Positions 18,603 through 25,771 of a stretch of 64,000 nucleotides of DNA are shown in pieces; within the stretch, counting starts at the first letter, position 1; each line of letters begins with the position of its first letter. The DNA comes from CAZCPB01 sp044223975. GTDB taxonomy: Bacteria; Planctomycetota; Phycisphaerae; Phycisphaerales; UBA1924. Made by a program: the position numbers and the translations under genes. The DNA lies in NCBI GenBank assembly GCA_044223975.1, contig JBGALI010000020.1:1-64000 (forward strand). Reading direction: 5' to 3'. Below the pieces are notes generated by a model. It searched no databases. It was given only the letters and a program-made list of their open reading frames with translations, and was not told where the DNA came from.

Positions 18603-18902
18603 TCAGGCGCCGGCCTTGGCCAGCACTCCCTTGGGATTCTTGATGGCCTCCGCCACTCCCACCTTCACGATCTTCTTTCCGTCGAAGCGGTCCTTCTTCT
18701 CGACGTCGATGTCGACCGCGAAGATCGCGACCTCCGCCTCGGCAATGTCCTTCTTCGAGAGCTCGTTCTCGATGCCCATGGCTCCTTGCGTCTCGACGTG
18801 GATCTGGTGCCCCAGCGCCTTGGCCGTCTTCTCGAGCTGCTCTGCCGCCATGTACGTGTGCGCGATCCCTGTCGGACACGCGGTCACCGCAACAATCTTC
18901 AT
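18603..18902 (-). CDS. PTS fructose-type EIIB
   Basis: 99-residue cytoplasmic EIIB of the fructose family. The phosphocysteine is Cys9 in the diagnostic VTACPTGIAHTYMAAE. The rest matches the short EIIB fold (HVETQGAMGIENELS, AIFAVDIDVEKKDRF). It receives phosphate from the EIIA domain encoded by the next gene and hands it to the sugar carried by EIIC. It is free-standing here, whereas it is fused to EIIC in E. coli FruA. The ATG is preceded by AAAGGGA. It lies 33 bp after the EIIC stop, in the same operon. Confidence 0.95.
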   Translation of the reverse strand: MKIVAVTACPTGIAHTYMAAEQLEKTAKALGHQIHVETQGAMGIENELSKKDIAEAEVAIFAVDIDVEKKDRFDGKKIVKVGVAEAIKNPKGVLAKAGA

Positions 18903-18935
18903 CCGTCGGTCCCTTTCTCGGCTCGGGCAGCGTGA

Positions 18936-20024
18936 TCAGGCCGATGCGCCCGCTTCGCTCGGAGCCTTCCAGACTTTCTTGAGCACGCTGATGGCAACCG
19001 CCGTCACCACCGTTCCCGCCACGATCGCGACCACGTACATCAGGCGATTGTCCACGACCGGGAGGACGATGGGTCCTCCATGCGGCGCGTGATCGCCAAC
19101 GCCGCCGAGCATCGCCACGGTGCTGGCCGTCATGGAGCCCAGCATGATGCACGGGATCACGCGGAGCGGGTCAGACGCGGCAAAGGGGATCGCGCCCTCG
19201 GTGATTCCGATCGTCCCCATTCCGAGTGCCGCGTACCCCGATTCACGCTGCTCTTCGGTCCACTGCCTTCGGGAAATGATCGTGGCCAGCCCCATCCCCA
19301 GGGGAGGAGTGCAGATGGCCGCGGCGACCGCGCCCATCACGGTGAAATTCGGGTTGGATTGTGCCAGAAGCCCGGAGGCGAACCCGAACGCGACCTTGTT
19401 GACCGGCCCCCCCATGTCGAAGGCGATCATGGCACCCAGGAGGGCCGCGAGGACGACCGCGTTGCCGGTCTGCATGTTTTGAAGGCCGGCGCTCATCTTG
19501 GTCATCAGTTCGGCGATCGGCGGGCCCAGCACCAGCACCATCGCCGCTCCGACGATCAGGGACGAAATGATCGGGATGACCAGGATGGGCATGATGGGCT
19601 TGACGAACTTGTGGGTCGGCACCTTCTTGATGAAGTCCACCACGTACCCTGCGAGCAGGCCCGCCACCAGTGCGCCGAGGAACCCCGCGCTCACCGGCTG
19701 TTTGGACGCGTCAGGAAAGAACGCGAGCAAATTCAGGTCGTTGCACAGGAACCCGCCGATCGCTCCCGCCACCAGGCCGGGCTTGCCCGCGATCGAGTAC
19801 GCGATGTACGCCGACAGGACCGCCAGCATCAACTTGAACGACAATACGCCGATCTTCAGCATGAACATGAGCGCGGGAACACCCGAGGGGTCCGGGGCCT
19901 GATTGGCCCCCATCGGCGCAAACGCCAAAGCTGCCGCGATCAGAATTCCTCCGCACGCCACGAACGGAATCGCATAAGACACCCCCGTGAGCAAGTGCTG
20001 GCGGAGTTGCTTCAATAGTTCCAT
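18936..20024 (-). CDS. PTS fructose-type EIIC permease
   Basis: 362-residue inner-membrane EIIC of the fructose family, which moves the sugar as it is phosphorylated. About eight to ten membrane segments are visible. Family landmarks are LLTGVSYAIPFVACGG, FDMGGPVNKVAFGFA (the conserved sugar-site GGPVNK) and GITEGAIPFAASDPLRVIP (conserved TEGAIPF). The long open frame extends to 20351, but the ATG at 20024, starting MELLKQLRQHLL, matches the family N-terminus and has GAGGAAA upstream. It is the first gene of the PTS/mannosidase operon, divergent from the protease gene at 20345. Fructose is the default substrate call; mannose or another hexose released by the linked GH38 enzyme is possible. 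Confidence 0.93.
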   Translation of the reverse strand: MELLKQLRQHLLTGVSYAIPFVACGGILIAAALAFAPMGANQAPDPSGVPALMFMLKIGVLSFKLMLAVLSAYIAYSIAGKPGLVAGAIGGFLCNDLNLLAFFPDASKQPVSAGFLGALVAGLLAGYVVDFIKKVPTHKFVKPIMPILVIPIISSLIVGAAMVLVLGPPIAELMTKMSAGLQNMQTGNAVVLAALLGAMIAFDMGGPVNKVAFGFASGLLAQSNPNFTVMGAVAAAICTPPLGMGLATIISRRQWTEEQRESGYAALGMGTIGITEGAIPFAASDPLRVIPCIMLGSMTASTVAMLGGVGDHAPHGGPIVLPVVDNRLMYVVAIVAGTVVTAVAISVLKKVWKAPSEAGASA

Positions 20025-20344
20025 CGTCGTTTCCTCATCCGCTGGTCGATGTGCAGGCCGCGCCCCTTTCGACGCACGGGGATGGATGGTATCCGAAATC
20101 CAGGGCGGCTCCGCGCCTCGCACCATTCCACAGAACTGTGTGTCCGAGATCAACGCGGGGCTCCCGCACCCACGGATCTGTGTCCGTGGCGGGTCCCACA
20201 GCAGAGATTCTCCATTAACCGACCCGCGCGGCAGCCTGCTGCGGTAACCACCGGGTATGTTGTCGCTTGATTCCAGGCCCGGCTTCGAGGAGGGCCGTCG
20301 CGGGCCCTGCCCCTCCCCACACACCGTGCCTGACGGAGGATGCC
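20025..20344. other. Divergent promoter region between the PTS operon and the protease-fusion gene
   Basis: About 320 bp serving two divergent transcripts. It contains a hairpin-forming inverted repeat at 20170-20189 (listed separately). No coding frame is convincing: the apparent N-terminal extensions of both flanking genes through it are compositionally poor. No clear sigma-70 promoter pair was identified. Confidence 0.5.
20170..20189. promoter_or_regulatory. Inverted repeat in the PTS/protease divergent region
   Basis: CCACGGA at 20170-20176 and TCCGTGG at 20183-20189 form a perfect 7-bp inverted repeat with a 6-nt centre. Weaker C/G pairing lies outside it. It is 146 bp from the EIIC ATG and 156 bp from the protease ATG, so it could be an operator for either transcript. 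No regulator is encoded nearby. Confidence 0.3.
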
Positions 20345-23300
20345 ATGGCAATTCCTGTGTGCAAGGGGTTTCTGGTGCGACTGCCCGCCGGGGCCGGAGC
20401 GGCGATCGGGGCTTCCCGGAAATCCAGGACGCTGAGCGCCGCGGGCGCCAGATTTGAACTGGAACCCCTGTTCAAGGTCGCCAAAGCGGGAACGGGCGTC
20501 GCCAAGAGCGGTTCGGAGTGGCACCTGGCGCGGCTGGCCAGTGGATCGCTCGATGCGTCCGCGTGGGATGCGGCGCACAAGGCGATCTCGCGGGCATCTC
20601 TCGCAGGCGCTATGCCCGAGATGGTCGAGCCGGATCTCGTGCAGGAATGGCCCTTCGACAGGCCGCGCGAGCCGGGCGCACTGGGACTCTCAAAGGACGC
20701 GTGCGCGTTCGACGATCAGAAGCCCGACCTTCCGGGAACTCCGCGGAGATTTGCGTGGCACCTCGACGACGCCTTCTCCCAGCTTCGTTCCGCTCGAATC
20801 GCCGCAGCGGCGGCGGGAGCGGGAGTCACGGTGAGAATCGCTCATCTGGACACCGGGTACGACCCTGACCACCTGACTTTTCCGAAGGACCAGATCGACG
20901 CGGCACTGCAGCGGAATTTCGTCGACGCCGATGCGGCGAATGACGCACGCGACCGTGGTATCAAGGGCGTTCTCAAGAACCCCGGGCACGGCACAGGAAC
21001 GCTCAGCCTGCTCGCGGGTGCGCGGTTCCGCTTCTCGAACGCGGAATATGACTTCGACGAGACGCTGGGCGGCGCGCCGGCGGCGCGGATCGTCCCCGTC
21101 CGCGTCGGCAATTCGGTGGTCCAGGTTTCAACGAGCACCGTTTCCCAGGGGTTTGCGTACGTCGCGGACCTGTGCGCCAACGCGGCGACGCGCGTGGACG
21201 TGCTCTCGATGAGCATGGGAGGGGTGGCGTCCGAGGCGTGGGCGGACGCGGTCAATCGCGCATACGAGGCCGGGGTCGTGCTGGTGACCGCCGCGGGGAA
21301 CAACTTCTCGGCGGGGTTCTTCGGGGTGCCCACGCACTTCATCGTGTACCCGGCACGATTCCGGCGGGTGATCGCGGCGTGCGGGGTCATGGCGGACCGC
21401 AAGCCGTATTACGGCCTGTCGCTGGGCACCATGCAGGGAAACTGGGGTCCGGAAAGCAAGATGGCGACGGCCCTGGCGGCGTGCACGCCCAACGTGCCGT
21501 GGGCCCAGATCGGATGCCCGGGGATCGTCGACATGGACGGCGCGGGCACCTCGGCGGCCACACCGCAGGTTGCCGCGGCCGCGGCACTCTATGTCCAAGC
21601 TCACTCCAAGCGATTGAATCAGTACCCCGAGCCGTGGATGCGCGCCGAAATGGTCCGGCGGGCATTGTTCGCCAGCGCCGACCGGAGCGCGGACGGCGGC
21701 AGGGCTGAGAAGCTTGGCAACGGGATGCTCCGCGCGGCACGGGCACTCTCGATCGAGCCCGTGGACGCCGGGTCGCTCTCGAAGACTCCGGCGGATTCCG
21801 CCTCGTTCTCATTCCTGCGGGTGATCACCGGGCTGGGCGTTGCGGGCGGGGCTTCAGATCGGATGCTCGCGCTTGAAGCGACTCAGCTCGCGCAGCGTTG
21901 GAGCCGGACCGACGAGCCGAGCCCGCTCGAAACAGCAGTGACCGATCCCGACCTCGATCCCCAGCACGTGCCCGGGCACCAGATCCGGAAGTTCCTGGAA
22001 CTTGTTGAGGCACACCCGGAAGCATCCGAGGCGCTTCAGAAAAAGGTGCACCAGTTGCTGGCGAGGGGCGGAGGGGGAAGTGCAGGGCCTGCCCGCCCAG
22101 GTCGCCCGCCACGCAAACCCAGACCCCCGACACCCGCGCCGGCGCTCGCGCCATTCCCCGCTGCCACTGCCGCGGCACCGTTCACACCTCCCACCCCCAC
22201 GTTCCGCAGGCTTCGCGGCTACGCGGTGGATCCGAGCCTGGCAACGGAACTGGACACCGCCCCGATCAGCCAGATGGTTTTTCACGTGGGATGGGAGAAG
22301 CTGGCGCCCGGCCCGGTAGGAGAATACGTCGAGGTCATCGACGTCGACCCCGCCAGCGGGTGCTTCTACGAGCCGATCAACCTGGATGATCCGATGCTGC
22401 TGGCGCAGGACGGGCTGGCGCCCAGCGAAGGAACTCCGCAGTTTCACCAGCAGATGGCGTACGCGGTGTGCAGCCTGACCATCGCCAACTTCGAGCGTGC
22501 GCTGGGACGCCGGGCGTTGTGGAGGCCCCAGCCCAACCCGGTCAACGAGCACGATGACTCGGGTTTCGTCGGACGTTTGCGGATTTATCCGCACGCCCTG
22601 CGCGAGGCCAACGCGTACTACTCCCCCGACAAGGTGGCCCTGCTGATGGGGTATTTCAACGCCACCGGCGACGACCGGGCAGACCATCTCCCCGGCGGGC
22701 GGGTGTTCACGTGCCTGTCGCACGACATCCTGGCGCACGAAACCACGCATGCGCTACTCGACGGCATGCACCGCCGGTTCCTCCTGGCGAGCAACCCCGA
22801 CGTGCTGGCCTTCCACGAGGGGTTCGCGGACATCGTGGCGCTGCTCCAGCACTTCACGTTTCCCGAGATCCTGCGTCACCAGATCTCGGCGACGCGCGGC
22901 GAGATCAGGAGCCAGCGTTCGCTCCTCGGCGAGCTCGCCGGACAGTTTGGACGCTCGACAGGGATGCGCGGCGCGCTGCGAAACGCGATCGGGGAGCGGG
23001 TCGGCGGCGTGTGGCGAACGCACGAGCCAAGCCCCGGGGAATACGACCAGACCCTTGAGCCGCACGCGCGGGGCGCAATCCTGGTCGGTGCGGTGTTTGA
23101 CGCTTTCCTGTCAATCTACGAGAACCGCTCATTGGACCTGGTTCGCCTGGCGTCCGAAGGCACCGGCGTCCTCCGCCCCGGGGCGATCCACCCCGACCTT
23201 GTGCGGAGGCTGGCCGATGAAGCGGCGAAAGCGGCCGGGCACGTCCTGACCATGTGCATCCGCGCCCTGGACTACTGCCCCCCCACCGACATCACGTTCG

Positions 23301-24049
23301 GCGAGTACCTGCGAGCGGTCATCACCGCGGACGTCGACCTCGTGCCCGATGACGATCTGAACTACCGCGTGGCCTTCGTCGAGGCGTTCCGGAGGCGGGG
23401 CATCTACCCGCAGGATCTCCGCACGCTCAGCGTGGAAAGTCTGCTCTGGCGCGGCCCGCAGCACGAGGCAAGGCCGCCCTCGGCCGCGCTCGAGGACGGC
23501 CTCGAGCGGCTGCGCCGCTACGCGACGGGGCACACGTACGCGAAGTCGAGAGAGGAAGTGTTCAACCTGCAGCGTGCGATGCGCCGCGAACTCCACGGGT
23601 GGCTCGAGGATCATTTCAGATCAGGGCCCGACGGCCTGCACGACGCCGCGTTTCTCGGGCTCGATCCCCGGACCGCGTTCGAAGTGCACAGCGCCCGGTT
23701 CGCGCTGCGGGCCGGCCCCGACGGGGACATCGAACCGCAACTCCTGCTCGGGCTGCTGCAGAACCGCAGTGTCCCTGTCGACGCGGACGATCCCCGGGGC
23801 CCGAGCATGTCATTCGAGGGCGGCTGCGCCATCGTGGCCAACCTGCGGAGCCGCAAGGTGCGCTACTGCATACGCAAGAGCCTCTCGAGCGACGCACGCC
23901 TTGCCCGCCAGCAGGAGCACGCGCTGCGGGCGTACGACTCGACGAGGGCGACCTACCTGGGCCTTTCGCCGCTTTCCCTCCATTGCGGCGCTCGCCACGG
24001 CGGGTACGGACTCGAACCGTTCGCTCTGCTGCACCGGGGAGGGAGGTGA
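20345..24049 (+). CDS. Two-protease fusion: S8 subtilisin domain plus HExxH metallopeptidase-like domain
   Basis: 1234 residues. An N-terminal region (1-160) of unknown fold precedes a subtilase domain (about 160-470) with the full triad: Asp169 in HLDTGYD, His215 in GHGTGT, Ser403 in GAGTSAATPQVAA, and oxyanion Asn319 in TAAGNN. A Pro-rich linker (about 575-615) leads to a second region with a gluzincin-type zinc site: His798-Glu799-x-x-His802 (LAHETTHALLDGMH), followed 23 residues later by Glu825 in FHEGFADI. About 400 more residues follow, mostly helical and unidentified. No signal peptide is visible, so it is probably cytoplasmic. The ATG at 20345 has GGAGG about 6 nt upstream. The stop lies 4 bp before the next gene's ATG, so the two are almost certainly co-translated. 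Such a double-protease polypeptide is unusual; the function is unknown, with a conflict or stress-response role as inference. Confidence 0.85.
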   Translation: MAIPVCKGFLVRLPAGAGAAIGASRKSRTLSAAGARFELEPLFKVAKAGTGVAKSGSEWHLARLASGSLDASAWDAAHKAISRASLAGAMPEMVEPDLVQEWPFDRPREPGALGLSKDACAFDDQKPDLPGTPRRFAWHLDDAFSQLRSARIAAAAAGAGVTVRIAHLDTGYDPDHLTFPKDQIDAALQRNFVDADAANDARDRGIKGVLKNPGHGTGTLSLLAGARFRFSNAEYDFDETLGGAPAARIVPVRVGNSVVQVSTSTVSQGFAYVADLCANAATRVDVLSMSMGGVASEAWADAVNRAYEAGVVLVTAAGNNFSAGFFGVPTHFIVYPARFRRVIAACGVMADRKPYYGLSLGTMQGNWGPESKMATALAACTPNVPWAQIGCPGIVDMDGAGTSAATPQVAAAAALYVQAHSKRLNQYPEPWMRAEMVRRALFASADRSADGGRAEKLGNGMLRAARALSIEPVDAGSLSKTPADSASFSFLRVITGLGVAGGASDRMLALEATQLAQRWSRTDEPSPLETAVTDPDLDPQHVPGHQIRKFLELVEAHPEASEALQKKVHQLLARGGGGSAGPARPGRPPRKPRPPTPAPALAPFPAATAAAPFTPPTPTFRRLRGYAVDPSLATELDTAPISQMVFHVGWEKLAPGPVGEYVEVIDVDPASGCFYEPINLDDPMLLAQDGLAPSEGTPQFHQQMAYAVCSLTIANFERALGRRALWRPQPNPVNEHDDSGFVGRLRIYPHALREANAYYSPDKVALLMGYFNATGDDRADHLPGGRVFTCLSHDILAHETTHALLDGMHRRFLLASNPDVLAFHEGFADIVALLQHFTFPEILRHQISATRGEIRSQRSLLGELAGQFGRSTGMRGALRNAIGERVGGVWRTHEPSPGEYDQTLEPHARGAILVGAVFDAFLSIYENRSLDLVRLASEGTGVLRPGAIHPDLVRRLADEAAKAAGHVLTMCIRALDYCPPTDITFGEYLRAVITADVDLVPDDDLNYRVAFVEAFRRRGIYPQDLRTLSVESLLWRGPQHEARPPSAALEDGLERLRRYATGHTYAKSREEVFNLQRAMRRELHGWLEDHFRSGPDGLHDAAFLGLDPRTAFEVHSARFALRAGPDGDIEPQLLLGLLQNRSVPVDADDPRGPSMSFEGGCAIVANLRSRKVRYCIRKSLSSDARLARQQEHALRAYDSTRATYLGLSPLSLHCGARHGGYGLEPFALLHRGGR

Positions 24050-24053
24050 GACT

Positions 24054-25559
24054 ATGGCCAAGAAACCCAGGAACACGCGGTCCGCGTCGACGAAGGGGCC
24101 GAAGGTTCGGGTCCGAATGTACCGGCAAGGGCTGGGAGACTGCTTCCTGATCACGTTCGACGTGGGCGGGAACGAGCGCCACATGCTCATCGACTGCGGA
24201 ACGCTCGGCGCCACCACCACCGGCGTCAGTCTCAAGAGCGTGGTCGCCGACATCATGAGCACCACGAAGCGGGGCGCCTCGAGTCACCTCGACCTGGTGG
24301 TCGCGACGCACGAGCACTGGGATCACGTGAAAGCCTTCCACACCGAATCGGGGACTCTCAAGGGCGCGACCGTCGACAACGTCTGGCTCGCCTGGACGGA
24401 GAATCCCAAGGACGACCTGGCCAAGGGAATCAAGAAGTACGCCCGCGATCTCGGGCGAGCGGTGGCCGCGGCGGCCCACACGGCACCGGAGAGCAGCGTG
24501 GTCGGGGCGAGCGCCCGCGGGATGCTGGAGTTCTACGGCGGGCAAGGAGCGCTGGGAGCGAGCGACTTCAGCGAATCGGTGAACAGCGGCATGGAATTCG
24601 TGCGGGCGGGGTTGGGAGCGACGACCACCTACCACAAGCCCGGTGAGGCGCCCATCGAACCCGCGTTCATTCCCGGATTCCGGTTCTACGTGCTCGGCCC
24701 GCCGTACGACGAGGCGAAGCTGGCCAACATGGGCGAGACGGGGATCTCGGGTCTCTACGGCGTGTCGGCGGGTCTCCGTGGCGCGGCGCGCCGGGCGCCG
24801 GGTGCCCCGCCCACGACGTCCGCCGAATTGACCCAGGACGAGGGCGAGATGCCGTTCGACGCGCGAATGCGGGCGCCGCGGCTGTGCGGCCCGGAAACGT
24901 GGTACCCGTCGTACTTCCGTCCGTCGGAGCGTTGGCGGAGCATCGACGACGATTGGCTCGGTGTGATTTCGGACCTTGCCCTGCAGCTCGACGACCTAAC
25001 CAACAACACCAGCCTCGCCCTGGCGATCGAGCGGATCGCCGACGGCCGGGTCCTGCTCTTCCCGGCCGACGCGCAGCTGGGCAATTGGCTGTCGTGGCAC
25101 GACCCGGGTATGAAATGGCGCGTCAAGGATGCGGCCGGCAACCCGACCGACGTCACCGCGTCCAACCTCCTCGAGCGCACGGTCTTCTACAAGGTCGGGC
25201 ACCACGCAAGCCACAACGCGACCGCAAAGGAGCGCGGGCTCGAGCTCATGACCCGGCAGGACGAACTCGCGGCGTTCATCCCGGTTGACCGGGCGGTCGC
25301 CCTCACGCGCCACCCCAAGAACTCGTGGAAAATGCCGGCTCGCCCCCTGTACAAGCGTCTGCTTGAACGGTGCCAGGGACGAGTCGTGCGGTCGGACCTC
25401 GGCTGGGCGGACGACGCGGCAAACGCTAAGTCCAAGGAAACCGAGGCGGAGCTGCGCGACCTCGCCAGCGCGGCACAATGGACGGCGTGGAGAGCGTCTC
25501 AGCGCCGCGCGACCAACATCCAGGTGGGGCCGTTGTTCATCGACTACCTGCTCACGTAG
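24054..25559 (+). CDS. ComEC-like metallo-beta-lactamase-fold hydrolase, partner of the protease fusion
   Basis: 501 residues, no signal peptide or membrane segment. After a basic N-terminus (1-17) comes the MBL-fold opening MYRQGLGDCFLITF, an Asp-containing strand (LIDCGTLG) and the metal motif THEHWDH (His86, His88, Asp90, His91). Further metal-site candidates include FPADAQLGNW and a late VGHHASHNAT, a pattern shared with ComEC-type MBL domains. A large insert of over 200 residues separates the N-terminal motif from the late ones. It probably hydrolyses a phosphoester, perhaps a nucleotide or nucleic acid, but the substrate is unknown. GGAGGTGAG directly precedes the ATG. It is coupled to the upstream S8/HExxH gene; no third gene clearly belongs to the unit. 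Confidence 0.85.
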   Translation: MAKKPRNTRSASTKGPKVRVRMYRQGLGDCFLITFDVGGNERHMLIDCGTLGATTTGVSLKSVVADIMSTTKRGASSHLDLVVATHEHWDHVKAFHTESGTLKGATVDNVWLAWTENPKDDLAKGIKKYARDLGRAVAAAAHTAPESSVVGASARGMLEFYGGQGALGASDFSESVNSGMEFVRAGLGATTTYHKPGEAPIEPAFIPGFRFYVLGPPYDEAKLANMGETGISGLYGVSAGLRGAARRAPGAPPTTSAELTQDEGEMPFDARMRAPRLCGPETWYPSYFRPSERWRSIDDDWLGVISDLALQLDDLTNNTSLALAIERIADGRVLLFPADAQLGNWLSWHDPGMKWRVKDAAGNPTDVTASNLLERTVFYKVGHHASHNATAKERGLELMTRQDELAAFIPVDRAVALTRHPKNSWKMPARPLYKRLLERCQGRVVRSDLGWADDAANAKSKETEAELRDLASAAQWTAWRASQRRATNIQVGPLFIDYLLT

Positions 25560-25771
25560 CGCGATCGCGCACCAATCGTCATACACGCGGCCCGTTCGGG
25601 GTGCTGGACTCGGAGAGACCGCTCGCGGTACTGATCGTGGGCGGAGGCCTCACCCTCCGTGGTTTCCCCGCGCTCTGGCGAACGGAACTGCGCGACGGTA
25701 CCGTAACTCCAACCGGCGCGCACGGATCTCCCGGGCGTTACGGGCGGGGCCCACCCGGTGGAGGCGACCGA

